A stretch of 64,000 nt of DNA, taken from contig JAMWFC010000117.1 in the NCBI GenBank assembly GCA_027475525.1, forward strand, positions 4,698,183-4,762,182. The letters are read 5' to 3'. Below, in pieces: positions 19,452 to 29,288 of this stretch. Positions within the stretch are counted from its first letter, which is position 1; each line of letters begins with the position of its first letter. The stretch comes from Macrolepiota albuminosa. Its lineage: Eukaryota; Basidiomycota; Agaricomycetes; Agaricales; Agaricaceae. A program made the position numbers and the translations under genes. The notes below the pieces were generated by a model. It was not told where the DNA came from. It did not search any database and saw only the letters and a program-made list of their open reading frames with translations.

Positions 19452-19951
19452 AACCTACCCCTGGCTCCTCCACCTTCCTACTACTTGCAACAGCCTCGTA
19501 CACCGCTGCCCAAATTGACTCCTCCCACCCTGGGGACTGGGCTATCAAGTGGCCCACCTTCCCACATTTGTAACACTTCCTTGTTGCCAGCAATCCTTTT
19601 GCACGATCAACATCTATCACATTTGGGTCTGCAGGGGAAGGAGGTGGGGCTGAGCAAGCTGGAGAGGTGGTGGCCATGTTCAGGTGTGGTGCACCCTTCT
19701 TCTGCACAGCCAAATCAGCCAACTTGCCCTCCCACCACAGCAGTATGTCATGTGCCTCCTCTGCCGTCTTGAAATCCATATTGACCAAAGGCCTCCATCG
19801 CAGCAGCGTTCAGGCCTTTCCAGAACCTGTCCTTAATATAGTTGCTTTCTGCATCAGCACAACTCAGCTTCCTCTTCAACTCAAAGAATGCTGTACAGTA
19901 GTTAGTGATCAACCTCAAGCCTTGCTGCAGTTGCACAATGCAGTTCAGTGC
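19444..19951 (-). pseudogene. Gypsy F4: C-terminal half of gag
   Basis: Frames 19951-19748 and 19788-19444 on minus cover the gag core end (QLQQGLRLITNYCTAFFEL.., KDRFWKGLN) and a zinc knuckle CYKCGKVGHLIAQS in which the last cysteine has become serine. The reading frame runs into the element-3 LTR at 19952 and resumes at 26889 on the far side. Confidence 0.85.
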
Positions 19952-20875
19952 TGATATGATGCTGTACCAGCAGTCAGGGACACAACATGCACCAGAAGTC
20001 AAAATAAACATTTAATCATAAGGCTGAAAACTGTAAGCCTCCTGGTAGCAGTCTCAACAAATTATATCTCCAAAAACACCCCAATAAATACACAGACAGT
20101 ACAGAACAAAGGGGAGGGACCAGCTCAAGCTATTAACTCAATAATAGTCCAACCACTGTAATGGGGAGGGGAAGCATGGGAGCTGGCAGAAGTGACGAAA
20201 TGGGATCAATTTGTGATGATCTAGATCAAGATCAGATCTGACAATGCCCGATTTGACATGACTGAAAGGGGAAAGGAAAAGAAGCATGGAGGGATGTCAA
20301 AAGAAGCATGGAATGCAGGGAAGCACTAAAAGGGGAAAGAAGGATCTATGAATGGGATCGTGCTAAATGGAGCTGAAGCAAATGGGGAAGTGGCAATCAG
20401 AGACATCCAGAGGAATGGTGGAACTGGTGGCACCGAAACATGCCTCCCAAAAGGGAAATTGGACTATCAAATATGTTCTGGAGGCTGGGGAGTTGACAAC
20501 AAAAGAGTCATGTGTAGATAGTGGTCTGTGCACCAGAAAAACAGTATAAATAGCCCAAGTTTAGTAGAGAATAGACAGGCAATTGATAGGCAAAGGCTCA
20601 GTGGTTCCCAGGGAGTGAATCACCTAGGCTAGAGTTTATTGAGCACCTCTTCTTGGAAGTCTATTGGAAAACAAAGGCTTGGTAGTTCCCAGGGAGTGAA
20701 CTGCTTAGGCTGGAGTTGACTGAGAACCTTCTACTGCCCACCAGAGTATTTGATATTCTGAGAAGCACCCAATACACCAAGTTTATCATCAAGCAACAGT
20801 GTGGATTAGAGGTCACTTTCTAAGACTTCAAGAAAGCCCCAGAACTATCAGTACTACTTGCAACCAAGTACTACA
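19952..20875 (+). repeat. 5' LTR of element 3 (family L2)
   Basis: Starts TGATATGATG, ends AAGTACTACA; 924 bp. Further copies are the 3' LTR at 26134-26888 and a solo copy at 34072-34868. It contains GGCAATTGATAGGC and CCCAGGGAGTGAA phrases used to align the copies. Confidence 0.88.
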
Positions 20876-20877
20876 TC

Positions 20878-20891
20878 TGGAGCCCACCGCG
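20878..20891 (+). other. Primer binding site of element 3
   Basis: TGGAGCCCACCGCG begins two bases after the LTR, complementary to a tRNA 3' end ...GGTGGGCTCCA. Position and TGG start are typical. The tRNA identity was not determined. Confidence 0.7.
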
Positions 20892-21199
20892 AGGGGCTTT
20901 GGCTTAGAAAGTTTACCAACAAGAAACACTGTCATCAAGTTCATTTGTGGACCAGCAAGTCAGGTTCACCTCAAGCTTAATTCAAGATTTCATTTGCACC
21001 AAGAGGGTCTACCCCAGAGAAGCTAAAGAGGACAGTGCCCAAGCAAAAGGTCAGTCCTAGGGAGCAAGCACACAAGCCCACTACCAGGAGCAGCAAGACC
21101 ACCACACTCAATAGTGTTGGGGACCCTGAACAAGTCTTGAGATCAAGCAGAAAGCCAACATCCAAAACTATCAAAATTACAAGTACAAATCTATCAAAT

Positions 21200-22471
21200 A
21201 TGCCAGAAGTTACAAGACAAAAATTGCCTCTGTCTACAAGCAGAGATGCACCTAGGTTCACCCACACACAGCCCACTGAAGTCAGGTGCTTCCTCAGAAA
21301 GATGGAGAGCCTCTTCAAGGCTGCAGGGATTAGTGATGATGAGGAGAGGAAGGAGAGGGTGACAGAGTATGTGGATGCAGAGACAGACAGTGAGTGGAGG
21401 GGATTGGACAGTTTTAGTGATGGGTCAAGTTGGGAGGTCTTTGTCAAGGAGGTCCAAGATTCCTACCCAGAGGCAATCTCTGATGAGGGGAGTGTGGCAG
21501 TACTTGACAGGATCTGTAGAGAGCATGCAAGGTTGGGACAGAATGACACAGAAGAGATCCATGCACTGGTCAGAAAGTTTAGGGCTGAAGCCAAGAAGTT
21601 GAAAGGGGTGCTTGGGAATGGGGCACTGGTTGAGAAGTTCACTAAGTGCTTCACCCCAGCCTTCAGGGAACTTATTCTGGCCCAGGCCTTGCAAAAATAT
21701 GGTCATTATAGTGACATAACCAGGAGGAGACACAAGGATGATAGATATGATCTGAAGGAAATCATCAATGTGGTGGCTATTTTGGTTGATTCTGGAACCT
21801 CATTCAGGGACAATGACAGTCCACAGGAGAAGGTCCCAGGGGTGATCAAAGTCAAGCAGGAGCCAGATTTGGAGACTGAGGGGAGGTTAGCTAACCTCCA
21901 GGATGGAGTCATGGCTCTGGGGAAGGAGATGAGCAGTCTGAGGGGGTTCATGCAGACCATGAACAATGAGTGGAAGGCAAAGAGCCAGGTTCCCATGCAG
22001 GGAAGTCTGCAGAATAGGATGGGGATGCCTGCTCAGGCCTTACAGACTGTCCAGTTTCCAGGAGGCAACAGTTCAGCAGCAGGAATAAACTGTTATCATT
22101 GTTGGGAGTTGGGACACAGGACCAATGACTGTGAATACCTCAGGGCTCAAGTCCAAGAGGGCAAGCTTATTCTTTTTGAAGGCAGGCCTAGGCTACCTTC
22201 TGGGGATCCCATTCCCAGGAGTCCACCTAATGTGTCTCCAAAAGAGAGGGTCAATGCTATCATGGACTCTAAGGCTGCTGCCTTCTATGGATGGGTAGAG
22301 GAACCAGTAACAGTTGTGCCTAGTGTGGCTACTTATGTGCAGGCAGTGCCCAAAGAGAAAGAGGATTTGGAGAAGAAGATAGAGGAGCTGCAGAGCTTGG
22401 TGGCAAGTCTGATAACTACTAGGAGTCAGACTTGTGAGAAGAACACCCAGCAGAAGCAGGAGGGTTTTTAG
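21200..22471 (+). CDS. Gag protein of LTR element 3
   Basis: About 423 residues from the first ATG in frame (MPEVTRQ); the frame stays open upstream to about 21035 but without ATG. The gag core is seen around RFTHTQPTEVRCFLRKMESLF and later blocks. A CCHC zinc knuckle (CYHCWELGHRTNDC) is near residue 300, and an acidic coiled-coil end (EKEDLEKKIEELQSLV) follows. The reading frame is intact over its full length, unlike the surrounding F4. It resembles gag of fungal Gypsy elements in which gag and pol are separate frames. Confidence 0.85.
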   Translation: MPEVTRQKLPLSTSRDAPRFTHTQPTEVRCFLRKMESLFKAAGISDDEERKERVTEYVDAETDSEWRGLDSFSDGSSWEVFVKEVQDSYPEAISDEGSVAVLDRICREHARLGQNDTEEIHALVRKFRAEAKKLKGVLGNGALVEKFTKCFTPAFRELILAQALQKYGHYSDITRRRHKDDRYDLKEIINVVAILVDSGTSFRDNDSPQEKVPGVIKVKQEPDLETEGRLANLQDGVMALGKEMSSLRGFMQTMNNEWKAKSQVPMQGSLQNRMGMPAQALQTVQFPGGNSSAAGINCYHCWELGHRTNDCEYLRAQVQEGKLILFEGRPRLPSGDPIPRSPPNVSPKERVNAIMDSKAAAFYGWVEEPVTVVPSVATYVQAVPKEKEDLEKKIEELQSLVASLITTRSQTCEKNTQQKQEGF

Positions 22472-22512
22472 AGAACTCAAGGATGGTGGCAAATGGAAGG
22501 GTCTAGCCTGAA

Positions 22513-22941
22513 TTGAGGACACCACTACCACCTGAGAGTGATCTGCAAAGGCAAAGAGGAGTTATAGAAGTAGGCAAAGGGAACCTGCCCTTTGAGCAGG
22601 TGCCTGCTGTCAATAGAGAGAAAATAGTAAAATTTCAAAATGACAAGAAAGAACTGTACCAGCCCAGAGTTTGGCAGAGAAGGGAGGATGAGATTGTCAA
22701 CAAAATATTGGACAATGAGGTGACAATTTCTACAAGGGAATTGTTGAAGGTGCCAGCCTTACAGGAGGCTCTGGAGAAGACTTGGAGGAGGAGGGAAGGT
22801 GCTGCCAAGTGGACAGCTGCCAAGGTCTTTGCACAGGAGGATAGAAGTGCCTCTGTAATGAGCCAGGTCAATATAGATGACTTGCCTCAACCAGGGTACC
22901 ATATCTCTCAGAGTGAAGAAGAAGGGGTTCCAAAGGGATAG
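22513..22941 (+). CDS. Element 3 linker region between gag and protease
   Basis: 142 residues without a recognised catalytic motif, charged and rich in Arg/Glu (WQRREDEIVNKILDNEVTIS). Such a segment usually precedes the protease in this kind of fungal Gypsy Pol. It overlaps the protease frame at 22877-22941, so a frameshift (biological or mutational) is needed to join them. Confidence 0.55.
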   Translation: MRTPLPPESDLQRQRGVIEVGKGNLPFEQVPAVNREKIVKFQNDKKELYQPRVWQRREDEIVNKILDNEVTISTRELLKVPALQEALEKTWRRREGAAKWTAAKVFAQEDRSASVMSQVNIDDLPQPGYHISQSEEEGVPKG

Positions 22942-23431
22942 GCCAGAAGTGGTCTATGTGGCCAGAGACTTACAAGTGTTGAGGTCTCTGTACCCTAGTG
23001 TGAATGACCAAGCTAAGGTGGAGGCTATATTGGATAGTGGATCCCAGATTGTGTGCATGGCTTTGGACAAGGCACTAAGTTTGGGATTGACTTGGGATCC
23101 TGGTATAAAGTTGCACATGGAGAGTGCTAATCAACAAGTCAATGAGTCTTTGGGGATGGCCAAGAATGTGCCCTTCAAGTTTGCTGAGGGTTTCACAATA
23201 TACTTGCAAGTGCATATATTTGAGAAACCTGCCTATACAGTATTACTGGGGAGGCCATTTGATACAGCCACTGAAAGTAATGTGCAGAACTTGAAGGATG
23301 GTAGTGCCATTATTACTATTCAAAATCCTAATACTGGGAAGAGGACTGTGCTACCTACTTATGAGAGGGGCAAGGCACCCTCTAGTGGCAACCAAGAGGA
23401 GTTGGGAAAAGCTTCAGCCTTGAGGAGTTGA
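22877..23431 (+). CDS. Retroviral-type aspartic protease of element 3
   Basis: The retropepsin core is clear: AILDSGSQIV with the catalytic DSG near residue 52, and the closing LLGRPFD near residue 118. The domain would cut the element polyprotein. It lies after gag as usual, but the expected reverse transcriptase does not follow. Frame overlap with 22513-22941 suggests it is part of a pol fragment, not a separate gene. Confidence 0.8.
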   Translation: MTCLNQGTISLRVKKKGFQRDRPEVVYVARDLQVLRSLYPSVNDQAKVEAILDSGSQIVCMALDKALSLGLTWDPGIKLHMESANQQVNESLGMAKNVPFKFAEGFTIYLQVHIFEKPAYTVLLGRPFDTATESNVQNLKDGSAIITIQNPNTGKRTVLPTYERGKAPSSGNQEELGKASALRS

Positions 23432-23697
23432 TTCCAGATCAAGGAGAGGCTGCTGTAATGATAGAGGGGAGTGAGGAGGAAGGTGTCTGGATCAAGGGGT
23501 ACGGTGTCAAGGAGAAGAGTTTTAAGCAGCAAGAATGCAGAGATGTGTACTGGGATGTTTACCATGCCACTGGAGGAGAAGGGGAAAGGATAGGGCAGTT
23601 GCTGGGAGCTTATCTGAATAGAGAGCTAGGCTACCTATCTAAAGAGTTAAAGAGTGGGGGGGAGAAAAGCCAGGCAGCAAATCACTCTGCCCACTAG
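23428..23697 (+). other. Short pol-like frame after the element 3 protease
   Basis: 89 residues overlapping the protease stop by four bases. Charged and Gly/Glu-rich, no known motif. Probably the remainder of the protease-RT spacer. After about 23820 no element coding is visible. Confidence 0.4.
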
Positions 23698-24094
23698 TAT
23701 TGAAGACTGGATTGGCATTACACCATCTAAACTACAAGAACTAAGGGAAGAGAAGAAGGAGAGACATGTGGGGGAGGATCTCTACCTCCAGAACATAGGG
23801 AAAGAACAGGAAGAATAACTCAGTCTTCCTGTCCTGGGGTTCTGGCAGAACTAGAGTGAAAAAGTGCAGAACACATGTGTTGACATTGTGCAATAACTGA
23901 TACAGTTGCTACAAACAAACTACATGGGTTTGGGAAGAAGTTGGTGGGTGTAGAAGGGAACAAGAAGAGGGTTGGGACAATGAGCATGCATTATTACGTT
24001 GACACGCACAAGTATTCTCAAAGCACGTGGTCACACGTGCTGAATTGAGCATTCTCGGAAACGTGACCACATGCTGGTCACGTTGACGTCAGCC

Positions 24095-24175
24095 AGTGCA
24101 CCTGATTATATAATTCAATTGTCGGTGCACCTGCTTATATAATTCAATTGTTGGTGCACCTGCTTATATAACGTT
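24095..24175. repeat. 29-bp tandem repeat with TATATAA cores
   Basis: Units start at 24095, 24124 and 24153, each 'GTGCACCTG.TTATATAA', the last incomplete. They are preceded by CACGTG and TGACGTCA palindromes (about 24030 and 24083). The layout resembles a promoter, but no transcript start was identified. Confidence 0.8.
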
Positions 24176-24469
24176 GTCACACGTAATTGAGCACGTGCTT
24201 ATGTCAACAATTGAACGTGTCGATACACGAATATATATTGTCATCAATGTATTGGGCATGTGTGGACAAAGTTTGCCAGTGCAAGACTCTGAATGATGGG
24301 AACAGGGCAAGGAATATATTGGTCAAAACTACGGGTCACGATTCGGTGTCTACAGGGTGGCATAAAGAATGGAATATTGACGTGCAGCCGTGCAGTGGGA
24401 GGGACATATACAAACGCAACCAGAGGGAGTCGAACGCATGGGCAGATGGGCTAACTGATGGAGCGGTTG

Positions 24470-25140
24470 AATAAGACGTAAGAATCATAAGGGGATACCC
24501 TAACAACGTCGCCGGCACGTGTAGAAATAAGACATCGAAATTGAGCGAAAGGGGAAAGGGATGTGTACCAGAAAGAGGGAACCGTGTATCAAGGTGGAAA
24601 AGCGAGTTCGGTGGTTCCGCGTGATCCGAGGAACAAAGGGGATTAGGGAACAACGAGAACAGTAAGCATATCTAGTGTTAAGGGGGGATACATGGCCAGG
24701 AGGCCTGGGATAGCAGAGGCAGAGTGGGTACGGAAAAGTGCTGGGAGGGGACTTACAACATGCACCTAGACAGAGGCAACCACACGGTTAGGCAGAAGAC
24801 TATGGTTGTCTACGCACGTTACAACTAAGATGTGAAAATCCAGAAAAGGATACCCTGCTAATGCTGTCCGTGTGCGCGTGTAGGAGTGAGACGTCATAAT
24901 AGAGAGAAAGGGGATAAAAATGAGTGCAGGAGTCTGAGACAGCTGTGATGTCTCAGACGTGTCCGAGTACTGGAATTCGGTGAAAGTTGCCGTGGTTCCA
25001 TGTGATCAGGGGGGAAGGGATTAATGAATGAAGGCAGATGGAATGTCGACGTCCCATGTTACAGGGGAAGCCATGGCCAGGTGGTCTGTGGTAACGGTGG
25101 CAAGATAGGACGGGTGCAGAGAGGCAGGATGTAAGGGCAA
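24470..25140 (+). repeat. Diverged direct duplication of about 350 bp
   Basis: The stretch from about 24475 to 24770 is repeated, much diverged, from about 24830 to 25130. Shared landmarks in the same order are 'ggataccct', 'gagacgtc/agacatc', 'gaaaggggaa', 'ttcggtg', 'catggccagg'. It is richer in G than its neighbours and carries no frame of note. Function is unknown. Confidence 0.6.
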
Positions 25141-25418
25141 GAACACACTCTGAAACCGTCAGTGTGGGGAAAACAAAGAGTTACCCCACATGATTGGATA
25201 AATGAGGAACTGAGTAGTGGGAACAATGGTCTGGGGTGAGGGAAGCAAAAAAAAGTGATGGGTAGTTTGGATCAGCGGATCCGCAGAAGCTGATCATGAT
25301 CGATCAAGAAGCTTGACATCACTGATACGTTGTGCAAGTTAGAGACGTCAAAAAACAAGTTTATTGCACACAGCAAGCAGGTTTATTGACCTACAAAGTA
25401 GCTACAGAACTATTGTAA

Positions 25419-26074
25419 CTACAAAGTAGCTTCAATAGCACTGTCTATTGCGTCAGCTTTGGGATCCAGCCCAGGGATTTCAACATCCGGGCTTTTGATG
25501 GCTGGCTGGGGAAATAGAGGTGTTGAGCATAAAAATGGATGCGAGCAACCAGAAATACAAACCAAATTGGTGCTGGAACCGACGTAAAGATCTCCAATCT
25601 TAATGCCAGCATCGGATACGTCTCGGTTGTCAAGCACAGTACATATGGCCTCGCAGCGTGCAGTGAACTGTTTGTACAGTTGTGGAGCCAGGTCAAGCAC
25701 AAAGAGTGGCTGGCAGGCGGTTTGCTCAAGGACTTGTGCATAATCTTGGAGAGTGGCACAGGAAACCTTGCCATCCTTGGCAAGTATGTGGTCAGTCTCA
25801 TCAGGAAGAGCCTGCACACAGGAGCTATCGGGTTGATAAGAAGCTGCATGGAAAAAGTTAAAAGTGGAATTATATAATAGGGAGAGAAAAACGCACCAAC
25901 AAAGGGTTGAACTCAAGGCCTCTTGGCTTTGAGTGCCGCCTCGGGTGTGGGCGAAGGGAAAGCAGCAATGTGCTTGATGGACTTGATCTGTTGATTCTTA
26001 TCATGGATAATGGCATCCTCAAAGAGAGAATAAGGGTCAGGACCAAGGGATCTTTTAGGACCAGTAGGAGCCAT
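25419..26074 (-). pseudogene. Reverse-orientation spliced gene inside LTR element 3, unknown function
   Basis: On minus, three exons (25897-26074, 25563-25843, 25419-25505) with 53- and 57-nt GT/AG introns would encode about 181 residues. It starts MAPTGPKRSLGPDPYSL, has a short basic stretch (KAKRP) near residue 50, a central region with CATLQDYAQVLEQ, and ends DSAIEATL. One in-frame TGA (25913-25915) interrupts exon 1; a CGA there would keep the frame open. I do not recognise the family. Because it runs against the LTR element and has introns, it was not carried in by that element's own genomic RNA in a simple way, unless as antisense. Could be a captured host gene. Confidence 0.5.
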
Positions 26075-26133
26075 GGGAGATGGTGAACTAGGGATGTAGG
26101 GGTTAATAGGAGGGGTTTAAATAGTCTTTGAAG

Positions 26134-26888
26134 CATGGGATCAATTTGTGATGATCTAGATCAAGACCAGATCTGACAATGCCCAATTTGACATGACCGA
26201 AAGGGGAAAGGAAAAGAAGCATGGAATGCAGGGAAGTGCTAAAAGGGGAAAGAAGAATCTATGAATGGATCATGCTAAATGGAGCTGAAGCAAATGGGGA
26301 AGTGGCAATCAGAGACATCCAGAGGAATGGTGGAACAAGAAGTTGAATGGTGGAACTGGTGGCACCAAAACATGCCTCCCAAAAGGGAAATTGGACTATC
26401 AAATATGTTCTGGAGGCTGGGGAGTTGACAACAAAAGAGTCATGTGTAGATAGTGGTCTGTGCATCAGAAAAACAGTATAAATAGCCCAAGTTTAGTAGA
26501 GAATAGACAGGCAATTGATAGGCAAAGGCTCGGTGGTTCCCAGGGAGTGAATCACTTAGGCTAGAGTTTATTGAGCACCTCTTATTGGAAGGCAATTGAT
26601 AGGCAAAGGCTCAGTGGTTCCCAGGGAGTGAATCACCTAGGCTAGAGTTTATTGAGCACCTCTTCTTGGAAGTCTATTGGAAAACAAAGGCTTGGTAGTT
26701 CCCAGGGAGTGAACTGCTTAGGCTGGAGTTGACTGAGAACCTTCTACTGCCCACCAGAGTATTTGATATTCTGAGAAGCACCCAATACACCAAGTTTATC
26801 ATCAAGCAACAGTGTGGATTAGAGGTCACTTTCTAAGACTTCAAGAAAGCCCCAGAACTATCAGTACTACTTGCAACCAAGTACTACA
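26134..26888 (+). repeat. 3' LTR of element 3, 5'-shortened
   Basis: Matches the 5' LTR from its interior (after about 190 bp are missing) to the AAGTACTACA end. It carries an extra internal duplication of about 81 bp (GGCAATTGATAGGC at 26510 and again at 26591). It is followed by GTGC, matching the bases before the 5' LTR. Confidence 0.85.
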
Positions 26889-27405
26889 GTGCATCCTGGA
26901 CTGGGTTCTGTGTGCAAAACGCCGCTCAAAAATCCATGAGCCAGGCTTCCCAACCAAAACATCAGGGATTAAGTGCAGGGTCGTCTGACCCCATCATAAT
27001 AATAGCAGACCACTGCCAGGCCAAGCCTGTGAGGTATGACTGAGCCCAAACTATCTTCTGCCACTTGTCCCTGAAGGCTTTGAATTCTGCCGCAGCCTCC
27101 ACCTGTTCGGCAAACTGATCCACCAACTGCTTTGATTTGCCATCATACACCTTGGATGGATTGATCCTAGAGGCACGTAACACCTGCTGAGTGTGGTGTG
27201 GCTCAGCCCACTCCTGTGCCCCCAATTTGAGGTGTTGGACCGCTTGCTCCAGTTGCATGACCTGAGTAAGCGCAGCTTCCAGCCTGTCATCCTGCACTTG
27301 CATATGCACAGTCAGCTGGGCCTGCATGGCTTGGAAGACCATACTGGTGACCTGTTCGCTCATGGGGTCTGCCACCACGTCTTTGTGTTCACTAAGCATA
27401 GCCAT
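26889..27405 (-). pseudogene. Gypsy F4: N-terminal half of gag
   Basis: Starts at ATG 27405 (MAMLSEHKDVV) and reads to the element-3 junction, with two stops between about 26895 and 26962. It has a coiled-coil stretch (LEQAVQHLKLG), then RINPSKVYDGKSKQLVDQF, which is the usual start of a Gypsy gag core. The C-terminal half is at 19444-19951. No 5' LTR of F4 was recognised to the right. Confidence 0.85.
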
Positions 27406-27411
27406 TCTTGA

Positions 27412-27559
27412 TCAAAAAAAAATTTAAGAATTCTATCTTAGTCCAAGTATAAGGCTTCAACAGCACTTTGCAAGGCAACACGTTTGTAGCACTAAACCGT
27501 TTGTAATGCATCTAAGAACAAAGTGGACTAAGATAGAGTACGCAAGTACTAACTACAAG
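27412..27559. other. Unassigned stretch upstream of Gypsy F4 gag
   Basis: Probably the untranslated leader of F4 (minus) and its junction with the Helitron scrap. A, T-rich; a short inverted match 'atagaattc../..actaagatagagta' is visible. No LTR ends were found. Confidence 0.4.
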
Positions 27560-27713
27560 AATGTGAGGTGTAGGTCACATGATATCATGACAGACCGGAC
27601 TATTCTTTCTGGCAAGAACTCTGATATAGAGGAGATCAATGCAGAAGTTTTAGAGAGGTATCCAGGAGAGGAAAGGATTTTACAGAATGCAGATTCTGTT
27701 CTCTCTGATAAAG
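27560..27713 (+). pseudogene. Helitron helicase fragment
   Basis: On plus, about 50 residues (DIMTDRTILSGKNSDIEEINAE.., then PGEERILQNADSV) match the late part of the PIF1-like helicase of fungal Helitrons. Orientation is the same as the Rep remnant at 13252-16540. It is therefore plausibly the rest of the same Helitron, split by F4 with loss of the middle, and cut on the right by the F6 LTR. Confidence 0.7.
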
Positions 27714-27714
27714 G

Positions 27715-28004
27715 TCTGGGGCCCCAGCATTAGGGGGTCCCATGTTGGTCTTCTTGTCTTGTTGTTTTTCTTTCTTTCTTGTTCATTGTCCTGGCCTGTA
27801 CTGTAAATAGTGTAAGTATAGAAAAATGTATATACTTGGCCTCTCAGAGCCAGAGAAGTGAGTAAGTAATGTAGGGAAACAAGTTGAAAAGCTAGGAAAA
27901 ATTGTTGATCTTTTAAAAGTATTAGAAGGGTGAAGTGTAGAGATGGAGAACAGAAAATATATATGGAAGTTGAATCCCTGTTAAGCCTAGAGGCAGGGGT
28001 TACA
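27715..28004 (-). repeat. LTR of Gypsy F6 (approximate limits)
   Basis: On minus it would begin TGTAACCCCTGCC at 28004. A diverged copy stands in the same place relative to the integrase end at about 56700-56985. The outer limit near 27715 is estimated from where Helitron coding ends and where the two copies stop matching. Confidence 0.55.
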
Positions 28005-28706
28005 CCAACTACTGCTGTTTGTGAGTCCTGCACCTAGGAAGATTATTTCCCAGGTGCCATTGCTGAAAATCCCAGAGTTTATTGAGGGTGCCCTCGAAGT
28101 TTCAGCATGGCTCCCAAGTGTCATCTTCCAGGCCATATCCCTTCCATCATATAAGGAAGTGGGGTCATCCATGGATGTTCCAGGAGTTGAGGATATCTTC
28201 AACCTCATAATGGTATTTGTCCTTGACCTCAACCAGGGGAGGGGGCTCAGGGCATTGTTTGAGAAAGGAGTCTGGGAGGTGTCATTCCAGGAGGTGGACA
28301 TGAAAGACTGGGTGCAGACCTTTGAGTCTCAGGGGGAGTTCAATCTTGTAGATGTGGGATGAGACTTTCTTCAAGATCTTGAATGGACCAAGGTGCTTGT
28401 GATTGAGTTTTGGGGAGGGCCAACAGGTGCAGAGGTGACATCGATCTAACCATACCTTTGTCCTGGGGGCCTAATTGGGGGTATCTTTGCCTGGTTTGCG
28501 GTGTCAATCTCTTCCCAGAGGAACTCATGAAGGGACCAGAGATCCTGAGTGACCTCATGGGCAGTGTGCAATGGGATGTCCTGAAGCAAGAGGATCAGTT
28601 GGGGGTGGTACCCTTTGTTGGCAAACAAGGGCGATATCTTGGTGGCAGAGTTCAGCGTATTGTTGTAGGTGAACTCAGCCAGGGGGAGCTTGGTGTGCCA
28701 GTCATC
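28005..28706 (-). pseudogene. Gypsy F6: integrase C-terminus and chromodomain remnant
   Basis: The minus strand from about 28706 to 28021 carries, in broken frames, the integrase tail and a chromodomain-like end. The region aligns with the clearer copy at 57001-57471 (KIKLPSG.KGLHPVFHIHLLE then KVEDILNS). Stops and frame changes are frequent. Confidence 0.65.
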
Positions 28707-29288
28707 CTACAAGTAGTTGACATATAGCCAGAGGTACTCCTCAAGAGATTGGTTGACCCTTTTGGTTTGGCCATCGGTTTCTGGGTGGTAGGCGGTAGAG
28801 AGGTTAGTCTTTACTTCAAGGGCCTTACACAGAGAGGTCCAGAACTTGGACACAAAGAGTGGGCCATGGTCGGAGATGATGTTGTCCAGGAGTCTGTGCT
28901 TGGTGAAGACGTGCTCAAGAAATAGCCAGGCAAAGTCCAGGGCAGTGTCCATGGTATGGCAGAGTAGGAAGATGCCCTGTTTGGTCAGCCTACACACAAC
29001 AATGAGAATGGCATCAAACCCTTCAGATTCCAGGAGTTTGACAATGTAGTCCATGGATATGGAGGACCAGGGACGTCATCCAACCAGCAAAGGTTTCAGG
29101 AGTCTGTAGGGCCGGTGTCAGGGAACCTTGTCCCAGAGGCAGGGTTCACATGATTGAATATAGCAGGTCACATCCTTCTTCAGTCCTGGCCAAAAGTAAG
29201 TCTGGGAGAAAAGCTGGAGGGTCTTACATATCCCAGGGTGTCCCTGGAGCTTGTGGTTGTGATGCTAGCAAAGGACGTTGTATTGAAG
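28707..29288 (-). pseudogene. Gypsy F6: integrase core remnant
   Basis: Frame 29054-28707 shows MDYIVKLLESEGFDAIL, IISDHGPLF and TAYHPETDGQTKRVNQ, giving the three acidic positions of the D,D(35)E core. The conserved VVVDRLTK block reads VVCRLTK. The finger region (29288-29060) is broken by a frame change. Confidence 0.8.

Larger units (their letters stand above)
19952..26888 (+). mobile_element. LTR element 3 (gag-protease only) inserted in Gypsy F4
   Basis: The unit is bounded by a 924-bp LTR (19952-20875) and a shortened LTR (about 26134-26888). The 4-bp GTGC stands on both sides (19948-19951 and 26889-26892). Removing it joins the two halves of F4 gag in one frame. Inside are a primer binding site, gag, protease and a short frame, but no reverse transcriptase, RNase H or integrase. 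From about 23700 the content changes to GC-richer noncoding repeats and a reverse-orientation gene. It is therefore non-autonomous, either by origin or through later replacement of its 3' half. Confidence 0.85.

Noticed and set aside
26500..26680. 81-bp duplication in the 3' LTR of element 3 as a fifth 77-bp artefact
   Set aside because: The unit is 81 bp and the copies differ at several bases, so it is an ordinary tandem duplication.
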